Part shown: in pieces, positions 25,535-33,572 of the stretch | Numbering within the stretch: the stretch's first letter is position 1 | Layout of the letters: every line of letters begins with the position of its first letter | Assembly (NCBI GenBank): GCA_025937895.1 | Contig: JAICQL010000016.1 | Coordinates: 1 to 63,470, forward strand | DNA length: 63,470 nt | From: Polyangiaceae bacterium | GTDB lineage: Bacteria > Myxococcota_A > Polyangia > Polyangiales > Polyangiaceae | Direction: 5' to 3' | Notes under the pieces: model-generated | Told to the model about the DNA's origin: nothing | Seen by the model: only the letters and a program-made list of their open reading frames with translations | Databases searched by the model: none | Made by a program: the position numbers and the translations under genes

Positions 25535-25868
25535 GCCTCAGTCTGAACACAAAGGGCAGGCGCTGTCGAGGGCGCTTGCCCGCGGCACGCTGCGCGCGGC
25601 GCAGCCCGGGTCCCTGGGCGCCCCGGCCCACAGCTGGCCACCACAGCCAGACATGAAGCCGCTGCTCTGCTCGAGCCTGCTGCCGGTGAGCGAGGCCGCT
25701 CCAGCGGCAGCTTTTTCGCGCCCGCCTTGCGCTGCAGCCCGCGCCCGAAATCCGAAAGGGATGCGAATTGCCGTGGCGCTGCTGGTCGCGCATCTTGATG
25801 CAACTTCATCGGCTCGGTATCGCGCCGCCCGGCGCGCGCTCTGAGCCCCTGCGAGAGGTGTTCCTGCG
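25535..25868. other. Intergenic region between SDR and desaturase
   Basis: The 334-bp divergent spacer has no gene. It holds a hairpin close to the SDR start (GGGCAGGCGC at 25554-25563 with GCGCTTGCCC at 25572-25581, one wobble pair) and, on the plus strand, a hairpin plus T-run at 25695-25716 described separately. A CTGCGAGAGG-type sequence precedes the desaturase ATG. Confidence 0.5.
25695..25716 (+). terminator. Hairpin followed by T5 in desaturase leader
   Basis: GCCGCT-CC-AGCGGC (25695-25708) is followed after AGC by TTTTT (25712-25716). The loop of two bases is too tight for the full stem, so at most five pairs would form. Because no plus-strand gene lies just upstream, this could act as an attenuator in the leader of the desaturase transcript, but it may be chance in GC-rich DNA. 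Confidence 0.3.
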
Positions 25869-26807
25869 ATGCGACCCCGCTTCGACTCCGATTACCGCAT
25901 TCTGCTCTGGGCCTTCGTGCTGTTTCCGCTGCTGCCCGCGCTCAGCTACGCGCGGCCGTCGCTGCTCTTTTGGCTGCTGCCGGCGCAGCTGTACGTGAGC
26001 TACTGCGCCGGCGTATTCACCCACAATCAGGTGCACTGCAAGCTGTTCCCGGGTCCGCGCGCGAACCTGGCGTACGCCAGCTGGCTGTCGATCTTCTATG
26101 GCTGCCCGATCGCCGCCTGGATCCCGACGCACTTGCTCAATCACCATCGCTTTCCCAACCGCGAGCGCGACGTGACCCGCACCGATCGCCTCTCGCCGCA
26201 GCACAACCTCTGGCAAGCGCTGCGCTACAGCGTGCTGTGTGGCACCTGGCAAGCACCGCTGGTGCTCGAGTACGCGCGCCGCGCACGGCAGCGGCAAGAT
26301 CGCGCCTGGCGCGAGCTGCGCACCCAACTCGGCGTGCTGGTGCTGGCGCATGCCGGGGCGCTGGCGCTCGCCCTGGCGCTGCACGGCGCAGCGCTCGGCA
26401 GCCTGGTGTACCTGCTCGCGGTCGGCCCCGCCTGGATCGCGCCGCATCTCATGTTCTTCACCAACTACATCCAGCACGTGCACTGTGACTCGCAGTCGCC
26501 GGACAATTATTGCCGCAACTTCGTCAGCCCGTTTGCCAACTGGCTGATCTTCCAGAACGGCTATCACACCGTGCACCACGAGCAGCCAAACCTGCACTGG
26601 AGCCAGTATCCCGCGCTGCACGCCGCGCGCGCCGCGCGCATTCATCCGAGCTTGAACCAGCGCTCTCTGCTCGGCTTCTGCATCGCCAATTATGTGCTGC
26701 GCCCGCTGACCGCGCGCTGGGCCACCGTACCCCTGGAAGGAGCGCCGGCAGGAGTCACGCCGTCACCAGAGGTTCCACCCGCCTACGGCGCCGCCGGCAG
26801 CGCATGA
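25869..26807 (+). CDS. Fatty acid desaturase family protein
   Basis: A 312-residue integral membrane protein with the di-iron histidine boxes of the fatty acid desaturase/beta-carotene hydroxylase superfamily: HNQVH (~52-56), HLLNHHRFPN (~88-97), NYIQHVHCD (~199-207) and GYHTVHHEQP (~234-243). Membrane segments flank the boxes (LLWAFVLFPLLPALSYA, LGVLVLAHAGALALALALHG, LVYLLAVGPAWIAPHLMFF). It would insert a double bond or hydroxyl group into an acyl or isoprenoid chain using oxygen. The C-terminal ~25 residues are a Pro/Ala tail. The glycosyltransferase gene 80 bp downstream is on the same strand and may be co-transcribed. Confidence 0.88.
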   Translation: MRPRFDSDYRILLWAFVLFPLLPALSYARPSLLFWLLPAQLYVSYCAGVFTHNQVHCKLFPGPRANLAYASWLSIFYGCPIAAWIPTHLLNHHRFPNRERDVTRTDRLSPQHNLWQALRYSVLCGTWQAPLVLEYARRARQRQDRAWRELRTQLGVLVLAHAGALALALALHGAALGSLVYLLAVGPAWIAPHLMFFTNYIQHVHCDSQSPDNYCRNFVSPFANWLIFQNGYHTVHHEQPNLHWSQYPALHAARAARIHPSLNQRSLLGFCIANYVLRPLTARWATVPLEGAPAGVTPSPEVPPAYGAAGSA

Positions 26808-26887
26808 GCTTCGTGCCCTCGTAGCCGGCCTCGCCGCGCTGCGCGAAGCGCCCTCGGGCCGCGCCATTTCTGCTATACCGCGCAGCC

Positions 26888-29416
26888 ATGCTCGACGCCG
26901 CCCCCTCGCCGGTACGGCTGCGCGCTCGGCTCTGGGCTGGCGGCACGCTCGCGCTCGGAGCAGTGCTGGCGCTCCTGGCCATGCTCGTCAAGCCGCCGCA
27001 GCTCGAGCAGCGCTCGCTGGAAACGCTGGCCGGCGCCCTCGGCGTGCTGCTGGCCAGCGTGGCGCTGGTCTACGTCACCCGCCCCGCCGCCAGCTCGCGC
27101 GAGGGCGGGGGCGAGGCCAGCATCCCGGCACGCGCGCTGCTGCCCGGCGCCATCTTGCTGCTGTCATTTGGGGTGGCACTCCGGTTCGTCATCAACCGGG
27201 CCATCGCCGGCACCGTGCCCGCACCGCTCTTCACCCTGGCCGTGCTGGTGCCGGCGCTGTGCCTCGGCATGCTCTGGGGTGCGCTGCGCCTGGCCGAGCC
27301 GTTCCAGAGCAGCCTGAGTGGCGCCGAGCCCGCGCGCGGCCTGGCGCTCTGGCAGCGCTCTTGGCCCACCGCGCTCACCTTGCTGCTCTACCTGCCCACC
27401 TTGGGCAGCTTCGCCCTGATCGACTGCTGGGAGTCGCAGTACTCAGAGGTCACGCGCGAGATGCTCTCGCGCCACGACTGGATCTCGCTCTGGTGGGGCG
27501 ATCAGTCCTGGTTCTTCTCCAAGCCGATCCTGGATTTCTGGCTGCAGGGGCTCAGCTTCTCCTGGTTCGGGCTGGATCCCTCGCCGGAGGGCATGCTGCA
27601 GGGCATCGCCAGCGGGCGCACGCCGCTGCCCGAGTGGGCGGCTCGGCTACCCATCGTGGCCTGCGCAGTCGGCGGCCAGCTGGTGCTGCAAGCCGGCACG
27701 GCGCGCTACTTCGGCCAGCGTGCGGCAGCGCTCGGCAGCGTGCTGCTCGCCACCTGCCCCTACTGGCTGCTGCTGGCGCGGCAGACCATGGTGGACATGA
27801 CGTACGCGGGCCCGCTCGCCGCGGCGCTCGGCTTCTTGCTGCTGGCAGGGGCAACGGCGCCCGAGCAGCTGGCGCCACGCTGGCGCATCCAGCTGCGCAA
27901 CAGGGCCTTCTCGGTCTCCGGTGCGGAGCTGCTCTGGGGCGTGCTCTGCGCGCTGTCCCTGGCGCAGATCTTCTACCTGCTATCGCGGCACGTCAGCCTG
28001 GAGCTGGGTGAGCGCCTGGTGTTGAGCCTGCATCCCGATCGAGTGATGCTGGGCTCGCCAGGCAACTGCACCTTGCCCGGCAACGCGCCCTGCACCCTGG
28101 ACGTGGCTGCCACCCAGGCGGCGCTGCAGCCCGGCTACAGCGCGCTGCTCTGGGCCTCGTGCCTGGGGCTGCTGCTCGGGCTGGAGCGGCGCGAGCAGCG
28201 CCTGCGCCGGCTGTATCAGCTGGCGGCCTGGCTGTGCGTGGCGCTCTCCTTCATGGGCAAGGGCGCGCCGGGGCTGGTGCTGCCGCTGTGCATCTGGGGC
28301 GCCTGGCTGCTCCTGCAAGGCCAGCTGAAAGAGCTGCTGCACGCCAAGCTGCCCGCGCTGCTGCTGATCTTGCTGGCCGTGGCGGCACCCTGGTTCGTGC
28401 AGGCGTACGCGCGCCACGGCGAGCCGTTCCTGGCGCGGCTGTTCCTGCAGGACATGGTGCAGCGCGCGTTTGGCCACGTGCACGACACCAACGCCGGGGT
28501 GGACACCAGCTTCCGCTACTACCTGTGGCAGCTGGGCTATGGCCTGTTTCCGTGGACCGGCATCATCGGCGCGGGCACCCTGTATTGCCTGGGCGAGAGC
28601 AGCCGGCCTGGCGCCGCTCCGCGCTTTCGCTCTGCCACCCAGCTGTTCGTGAGCTGGCTGCTGGCAAGCTTCGGTCTGTTCGCGATCGCCGGCACCAAGT
28701 TTCACCACTACATCTTGCCGCTGGTGCCAGCGGCTGCCGTGCTGGGCGGCGTGTGGCTGGACGCGTTGTGGCAGCGCCGGAGCTCGGTCGCAGCCAGCGC
28801 CTTGCTGGCGCTGCTCGCTGCGGGGGTCACCCTGGTGGTGGCGCACGATCTCACGCGGGCGGGCACCATGCCCGGCTGGGCTGCGCTGCTGCAGCTGGTG
28901 ACCTATCTGTACACGCGGCCCTGGCCCCCGGCGCTGGACTACCAGCTGGAGCTCGGGCTCATCGCGGCGCTGATGAGCGGGCTGTGTCTGCTCGCCTTCG
29001 TGCCGCGCGCGCGGAGCGCGCTGGTGCTCGGAGCTTCGGCGGTCGGCGTGTGCTCCAGCGTGTGGCTGACTCACGTGTACCTGCTCGAGGTGGCGCCACA
29101 CTGGGGCCAGCGCGAGAACATCAGCACCTACTACCGCAGCCGCAGCGGCCCGGAGGAGCTGCTCGTCGCCTACCGCCAGAACTGGATGGGTGAGAACTTC
29201 TACACCTCCAATCACGTGGCCACGTTCAAGAGCGCGGGGGCGCCCTTCCGCGACTGGATCAAGCGCCAGCGCGAGGCCGGGCAGCGCGTGCTCTTCTTCA
29301 CGACCGAGCACCACACCGTGGGGCAGCTGCAGCGCGATCTGGGCAGCGCAAAGCTCGAACCCCTCACCACCCGCGAGCAGAACAACAAGTTCGTGCTGCT
29401 GCGCGCAGAGCTGTGA
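26888..29416 (+). CDS. GT39/ArnT-like membrane glycosyltransferase
   Basis: An 842-residue polytopic membrane protein with about a dozen hydrophobic helices. After two helices (LWAGGTLALGAVLALLAML and ALGVLLASVALVYV) comes the catalytic loop LIDCWESQYSEVTREMLSRH (~178-197), equivalent to the acidic DE-RYAE-REM loop of ArnT and protein mannosyltransferases, followed by DWISLWWGDQSWFFSKPILDF-like sequence. It should transfer a sugar from a polyprenyl phosphate to a periplasmic acceptor such as lipid A, a polysaccharide or a protein. A hydrophilic C-terminal domain (~740-842; YYRSRSGPEELLVAYRQNWMG) lies outside the membrane. A hairpin overlapping the stop probably ends transcription. Confidence 0.87.
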   Translation: MLDAAPSPVRLRARLWAGGTLALGAVLALLAMLVKPPQLEQRSLETLAGALGVLLASVALVYVTRPAASSREGGGEASIPARALLPGAILLLSFGVALRFVINRAIAGTVPAPLFTLAVLVPALCLGMLWGALRLAEPFQSSLSGAEPARGLALWQRSWPTALTLLLYLPTLGSFALIDCWESQYSEVTREMLSRHDWISLWWGDQSWFFSKPILDFWLQGLSFSWFGLDPSPEGMLQGIASGRTPLPEWAARLPIVACAVGGQLVLQAGTARYFGQRAAALGSVLLATCPYWLLLARQTMVDMTYAGPLAAALGFLLLAGATAPEQLAPRWRIQLRNRAFSVSGAELLWGVLCALSLAQIFYLLSRHVSLELGERLVLSLHPDRVMLGSPGNCTLPGNAPCTLDVAATQAALQPGYSALLWASCLGLLLGLERREQRLRRLYQLAAWLCVALSFMGKGAPGLVLPLCIWGAWLLLQGQLKELLHAKLPALLLILLAVAAPWFVQAYARHGEPFLARLFLQDMVQRAFGHVHDTNAGVDTSFRYYLWQLGYGLFPWTGIIGAGTLYCLGESSRPGAAPRFRSATQLFVSWLLASFGLFAIAGTKFHHYILPLVPAAAVLGGVWLDALWQRRSSVAASALLALLAAGVTLVVAHDLTRAGTMPGWAALLQLVTYLYTRPWPPALDYQLELGLIAALMSGLCLLAFVPRARSALVLGASAVGVCSSVWLTHVYLLEVAPHWGQRENISTYYRSRSGPEELLVAYRQNWMGENFYTSNHVATFKSAGAPFRDWIKRQREAGQRVLFFTTEHHTVGQLQRDLGSAKLEPLTTREQNNKFVLLRAEL

Positions 29417-29442
29417 AGCGCGGCAGCGCGCTGGCGCGCGCT
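29413..29442. terminator. Bidirectional hairpin between convergent genes
   Basis: GAAGCGCG (29413-29420) pairs with CGCGCTTC (29435-29442), and the loop contains the self-complementary CAGCGCGCTG. The structure fills exactly the gap between the stop of the glycosyltransferase (29416) and that of the convergent lipoprotein gene (29443), the usual place for a shared terminator. No long T-run follows. Confidence 0.5.
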
Positions 29443-30405
29443 TCAATCGACGCTGCGACGCGCGACGAAGCGAACCGCCGTCAGCCAGTCCGGTCGGATG
29501 AGCACGCTGGTCGTTGGCACGACCGGGCGCATCTCCGGCGTGAGTGTTGCGCCGATCAGCGCCACCCCCGTATCGACATTGGTGAACCCGCCCAGCGACG
29601 AATCCCTCGTCTCGGTGACGCTGGTGGAGGGCAAACCGCCGACGAAGTAAAACGGGCTGCCGATCCTGTCAATCGTGTAAGAAACCCCCAGCGCGTCGGT
29701 ATTCTGGCAGTCGAGCGTGCGCATCACGATCAAGCCGCGGCCCGGGGCTTGTTGCATGCCTACCGCGCCGGTCAACACGGGCAACGCGCGCCGCTCGATC
29801 AAGCCGATCGGAGTCGTGTAGCGATCTCGCCCTTCGACGATGGGATCGGGGTAAAAGAGCACCGTCGGCACGATGGCCTCCCCCGTGATCTCCAGGTAGC
29901 CGGCGTAGCCCTCGTACAGCGGCAGATCCACCCAGCCGTCTGCGCCGACAGGCGCCAGCTCAGTGAGCGGCTCGAGGCAGTTCACGTCGCGCTGCGCGCA
30001 AGCTCTCACGAAGAGGCCCTGGAGCGGTCGATTGTCGACCACGTTCAGCATCTGGACGGACTCGACGACACGCAGCGCGCCGGCCGCGCTCTCGAGCAGG
30101 GTGCTGGGCGTTGACTGCAACGAGGCCGGCAAACAAGACCAGTCGCGGCCGGGCTCCAGGCTCTGGCTCGTGAAGCCTTGCTCCAGCTCATCCGTGCCGG
30201 ACTCAAAAGCCGTACACGCGCTGGCCGCCAGCACGCACAGCCAGCCCGCGCTGCCTCGCCAGCCGCGGGCCGGCCAGGTCGCATCCGCTGGAAGCCAGCG
30301 CAAAAAGGCCGCCACAGGCCGCAATACTAGGGCCAAGGTACGCCGCACGGAGAGAGAAACTACTTGCTGAGCGCGACTCCGCGGCGCCGGCGGGCCGCTC
30401 GACAA
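29443..30405 (-). CDS. Exported lipoprotein of unknown function
   Basis: Up to 320 residues from TTG 30405; GTG at 30348 is an alternative and the true start is uncertain. A hydrophobic segment ending in WLCVLAASAC supplies a lipobox (Cys ~64 from the TTG). The mature part has Cys residues around WSCLPAS, VRACAQRDVNCLEP and TLDCQNTD, and a beta-rich section (LPLYEGYAGYLEITGEAIVPTVLFYPDP-like, here given in outline) that resembles the carboxypeptidase-regulatory-type beta-sandwich of many myxobacterial surface lipoproteins. No catalytic motif was recognised. It is transcribed in the same direction as the GH12-like lipoprotein 31 bp away. Confidence 0.7.
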   Translation of the reverse strand: MSSGPPAPRSRAQQVVSLSVRRTLALVLRPVAAFLRWLPADATWPARGWRGSAGWLCVLAASACTAFESGTDELEQGFTSQSLEPGRDWSCLPASLQSTPSTLLESAAGALRVVESVQMLNVVDNRPLQGLFVRACAQRDVNCLEPLTELAPVGADGWVDLPLYEGYAGYLEITGEAIVPTVLFYPDPIVEGRDRYTTPIGLIERRALPVLTGAVGMQQAPGRGLIVMRTLDCQNTDALGVSYTIDRIGSPFYFVGGLPSTSVTETRDSSLGGFTNVDTGVALIGATLTPEMRPVVPTTSVLIRPDWLTAVRFVARRSVD

Positions 30406-30435
30406 TGCGGCCTGCCGGGTGGAGTACGCTTCCGG

Positions 30436-32178
30436 TCAGCGCACGACGGCCGTGAACTCGTCGATGCGCAGGCCCGTGCCACCACCCCAGATCTCGAAGC
30501 CGGCAAAGATGTCGGTCAAGAACAGGTTGGCCGGGAACTGCAGCGCGTTGAGCTGGCCCATCTGGCTGCGCTGCACGGCGTCGCGGATGAACAAATTGAG
30601 ATCGAACTGGTAGTCCAGGATGGCCGGACCCTCGTTGACATACGAGATCACCGGCGCGTTGCCGCCCGTGCCGTCGCTGGCCTCGGCGCGGCCACCCACG
30701 TACAGGCGCCAGGTGCGGCCGTCCACCGTCACGGTCTGCGAAGGCTGGTTGAAGCCGATCGCGTTGCGCCCCTGCGGCTTGTACGTCCACACCATCAGGA
30801 ACGCGGCCTGCGCCGTCTCGTAGTCGCCCTGGAGGGCGCTGTCGGCGAACCACACGTCGTACGTCGCGTTGTAGTCGCCGTTGCTCGCGTTGTGGCGGAA
30901 GCGCGTCTGCACGCTCTGGATGGCGCTGATCTGGATCGGCAGGCGATCGTCGGAGCGCGTGGCCAGGCTGTTGTTGGAGCCGCGAAAGCCATTGCCGCCG
31001 ATGAAGATCGAGGGGAAGGAGATCGGCACGTTGCCATTTGGACCAGCCGACTGCTGGCGGATGGTGAAGCTGTTGCCCACGTAGTCGATGAGCTGCGTGC
31101 CATCGCGCGAGGTGGCGCCCCAGGCGTTGTTCTGCACGATGTAGCTCTCGCCGTTCGCGCCCAGCACCTTCACCCGGTCGAACTGGCCCGACATCGCGCC
31201 GCGGATCGGGGTGAGCGTGATCGGGATGTCGGTGGGCGCGCCCGCGCGATCCTGCGCGTCGGCAAAGCCGCCGATGCAGAAGTCGAAGGGCGTGGCCTGG
31301 GTGTCATCTCCCGGCACCTGGAACTTCACGGACTCGATCGGTTCGCGGTTGTACGCCTGCCCGGTGCCGTCCCAGCACGCGGTGTTGAAGGCCGCATACG
31401 GCGCAAACACCGGGCCGCCCGCCTCGGGCACCTCGTAGCAATACGGCGTCGCCTCGTTCGGCGGCTGCAGCTGCACGCGCAAGGTAGTGCCGAGCGCCTT
31501 GCTGAAGGTGAAGGCAATGCCGTTGCCGGTGGGCACGGCGGTGCCCACCGCTGGCGCCTGGCCCGCCACGTCCGGGACCTGGGGCTGGTTGATGTTGAAG
31601 CCGATCATCGCCTCACCCTGGAACGCCGGCTCGGCGGCGACGGAGCCCTGCGCGCAGAACGGCTGCGCCGGCTGGCGCGCACCAAAATCTGCGGGGGTGA
31701 TGGTGGTGCCGGCAGCCACGCCCTGCGTGAAGGCGAAGCCACGCCAGGTGCCACGCTCGACGAAGGCGGCGGACGGCTGCGGCGCAGTCGGCGGGGTCAT
31801 GCCCGGCGGAGTCTCACCGGGCGGAGTCTCGCCGGGCGGAGTCTCACCGGGCGGAGTCTCGCCGGGCTCGGAGGGCGTGCTGCCGGGGGTGCCGCCCGGC
31901 GTGCTGCCGGGAACGACACCGCCCGGAGTCGGGTTGCCCTCACTGCCCGGGGTGGCACCGGGAACGCTGCCCGGCGTGCTGCCATCGGTCGTGCCGGGAG
32001 CCCCTGCCGAGCCCGGGCTAGCGCCCGGCTGCAGCGGGTTGCCACCGAACACCGGCGGCGGCGATCCCTCGGGCTCAGCGGAGTCGGAGCAGTGCAGGAG
32101 CAGTGCAGCGAGCGGCGCGAGCACGAGCAGAGACGTGCGAGCAAAGGTGTCGGTTCGGCGAGCGAAGCGATGGCGCAT
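30436..32178 (-). CDS. GH12-like lipoprotein lacking the nucleophile glutamate
   Basis: A 580-residue lipoprotein: lipobox LLLHC, then a ~100-residue linker with PGETP repeats, a beta-rich section (~140-340), and a C-terminal domain (~350-580) resembling glycoside hydrolase family 12. Aligned landmarks are TYDVWFAD (~439-446), AFLMVWTYKP (459-468), TWRLYVGG and AGFEIWGGGTG (~559-569). In active GH12 enzymes the second motif reads (Y)ELM(V/I)W with Glu as nucleophile; here the position is Phe460. The general-acid Glu (E562) is kept. It is therefore probably a carbohydrate-binding or otherwise repurposed protein. A perfect 16-bp palindrome lies 42 bp upstream of its start. The family call is from motif memory, not a search. 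Confidence 0.65.
   Translation of the reverse strand: MRHRFARRTDTFARTSLLVLAPLAALLLHCSDSAEPEGSPPPVFGGNPLQPGASPGSAGAPGTTDGSTPGSVPGATPGSEGNPTPGGVVPGSTPGGTPGSTPSEPGETPPGETPPGETPPGETPPGMTPPTAPQPSAAFVERGTWRGFAFTQGVAAGTTITPADFGARQPAQPFCAQGSVAAEPAFQGEAMIGFNINQPQVPDVAGQAPAVGTAVPTGNGIAFTFSKALGTTLRVQLQPPNEATPYCYEVPEAGGPVFAPYAAFNTACWDGTGQAYNREPIESVKFQVPGDDTQATPFDFCIGGFADAQDRAGAPTDIPITLTPIRGAMSGQFDRVKVLGANGESYIVQNNAWGATSRDGTQLIDYVGNSFTIRQQSAGPNGNVPISFPSIFIGGNGFRGSNNSLATRSDDRLPIQISAIQSVQTRFRHNASNGDYNATYDVWFADSALQGDYETAQAAFLMVWTYKPQGRNAIGFNQPSQTVTVDGRTWRLYVGGRAEASDGTGGNAPVISYVNEGPAILDYQFDLNLFIRDAVQRSQMGQLNALQFPANLFLTDIFAGFEIWGGGTGLRIDEFTAVVR
31802..31861. repeat. 15-bp tandem repeat encoding PGETP units
   Basis: Four head-to-tail copies of CCGGGCGGAGTCTCR (31802-31861), alternating A and G at the last position, encode repeated Pro-Gly-Glu-Thr-Pro in the linker of the GH12-like lipoprotein. 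Such in-frame units can change in number by slippage and alter linker length. Confidence 0.9.
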
Positions 32179-32219
32179 GGGTCGAAGTCTCCGAAAAATG
32201 AAAAGGCCCCGAGCAGCCT

Positions 32220-32235
32220 CCTACCGTACGGTAGG
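32220..32235. promoter_or_regulatory. Perfect 16-bp palindrome CCTACCGTACGGTAGG
   Basis: CCTACCGTACGGTAGG is fully self-complementary and lies 42 bp upstream of the GH12-like lipoprotein start (32178), in the spacer shared with the divergent GFA gene. The TACCGTACGGTA core looks like a TetR-family operator. No matching regulator is adjacent, and the TetR gene at 53973 has a different operator. Confidence 0.6.
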
Positions 32236-32424
32236 TCGATCCATGAAGACAAGCGTGCCCGGCTGCGCCCAGGCGCGCTGCTGGATCGCGCCGCGCAATT
32301 TTTGCTGTTGCTCGATTATTGGTGGAGGCCCGTTCCGGGGTTCGCGGGAGCTCGCACATTGCGAAGCTGAGTGCCTCGTTACCGGCACCGGACAGCGCTA
32401 GGGTGGCCACAGGAGGGCCGCGAG

Positions 32425-32835
32425 ATGAAGGTCGAGGGCGTGTGTCACTGCGGAGCGATCCGTTACGAGGTCGAGATCGACCCCGAGACGGTGAGCGTCT
32501 GCCACTGCAGCGATTGCCAGGTGCTCACCGGCACGGCGTTTCGGGTGAGCGTATCGGCACTGCCCGGCACCCTGCGCTGGCTGAGCGGCACCCCGCGCGT
32601 GTACACCAAGACGGCCGACAGCGGCCGCCTGCGCGAGCAGGGCTTCTGTGAGCAGTGCGGCACGCCGCTGTACGCCACCTCGCCCGGCCCCGAGCCGCGC
32701 CAGTACAACCTGCGGGTGGGGCCGCTGGCACAGCGCCAGCAGCTGAGCCCGAAGCGCGAAATCTGGTGCCGCTCGGAGCTGCCCTGGCTGGACCAGCTCG
32801 GAACCTTGCCGCGCAGCGAAAAAAGCCCCGTCTAG
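32425..32835 (+). CDS. GFA family (Mss4-like) zinc protein
   Basis: A 136-residue protein from ATG 32425 with AGGAGGG seven bases upstream. The zinc ligands of the GFA/CENP-V fold are clear: Cys7/Cys9 in VCHCGAIRY, Cys26/Cys28/Cys31 in VCHCSDCQ, and Cys75/Cys78 in FCEQCGTPLY. The founding member catalyses S-hydroxymethylglutathione formation from formaldehyde and glutathione, but most bacterial relatives have no proven activity. It is short, cytoplasmic and stands alone. It is divergent from the GH12-like lipoprotein. Confidence 0.93.
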   Translation: MKVEGVCHCGAIRYEVEIDPETVSVCHCSDCQVLTGTAFRVSVSALPGTLRWLSGTPRVYTKTADSGRLREQGFCEQCGTPLYATSPGPEPRQYNLRVGPLAQRQQLSPKREIWCRSELPWLDQLGTLPRSEKSPV

Positions 32836-32925
32836 GCGCGGCTCGCTCATCCCCAGCTTCCACATTGGTTGTGGACGGAGCCTGCCGCGCACAGATCTTC
32901 ACAATGCGGACGAATGCCGCGAAAG

Positions 32926-32944
32926 GAGCAGTCCCAGACTGCTC
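32926..32944. promoter_or_regulatory. Inverted repeat just upstream of hypothetical gene
   Basis: GAGCAGT-CCCAG-ACTGCTC has perfect 7-bp arms and ends three bases before the ATG at 32948. It could be an operator or a hairpin in the leader that limits ribosome access. No other evidence is available. Confidence 0.35.
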
Positions 32945-32947
32945 ATC

Positions 32948-33523
32948 ATGGCGGAACGACGGTGCTCGCTGGACACGCTCCTGGCCGAAACGCAGCCGTT
33001 CGGGATGGCACGCCTCGCGCGCTTGCTGCTGGAGCTGGCATCGGACCTGGAGCTGGCCATGCGCACCGGGGTATGCAGCGCGCAGCTGAGCTCCGCCAGC
33101 GTGCTGGTCGAGCACGCCGGCACGGAGCGCGAGCGAGCCCGCCTGCCGCTCGCGCCCGCGCAGCCCGGCGAGCCCGCATTGCAACCGGCACTGCGCGAGA
33201 TGGGCGCCTTGCTCGAGCAACTCGGACGTCTGAAGCTCGGGGTGGAGGATTCGCTCTCCGCGCCGCGGCCCCCCTCCAGCCGCCGTGCAGATCAGCCCCT
33301 GCTGCACGCCTGGCGGCGCATCCTGGCCGTCATCGCGCGGCGCTGCGCCAGCGCCGGCGCGTACCCCAGCGCGGCGGAGCTGGTGCGGGATCTGGAGCGC
33401 CTCTCGCGGATCAGTCAGCGCATCGTGGCGCGCCGCCGCTTGCCGCCGCACGTGTACGTGAGCCACCCCAAGCCGGCGCTGCAGGTCGCGGCGCTGCCCA
33501 AGGTGATGCTGCGCTGCGCGTGA
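32948..33523 (+). CDS. Hypothetical cytoplasmic protein
   Basis: A 191-residue protein not recognised. It is Ala/Leu/Arg-rich and predicted largely helical, with segments LARLLLELASDLELAMR (~22-38), a disordered Pro/Ser/Arg stretch (~105-115), LLHAWRRILAVIARRCASAG (~118-137) and SAAELVRDLERLSRISQRI (~141-159). No signal peptide, membrane segment or cysteine pattern is present. Codon usage resembles neighbours (G/C third positions), supporting that it is real. An inverted repeat lies directly upstream, and it ends 49 bp before the convergent polynucleotide-kinase-like gene. Confidence 0.6.
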   Translation: MAERRCSLDTLLAETQPFGMARLARLLLELASDLELAMRTGVCSAQLSSASVLVEHAGTERERARLPLAPAQPGEPALQPALREMGALLEQLGRLKLGVEDSLSAPRPPSSRRADQPLLHAWRRILAVIARRCASAGAYPSAAELVRDLERLSRISQRIVARRRLPPHVYVSHPKPALQVAALPKVMLRCA

Positions 33524-33572
33524 GCACGGCGCTGAGCGGTCGTGCGCCGCCCGGCGCCGAACCAGCGCCGCA

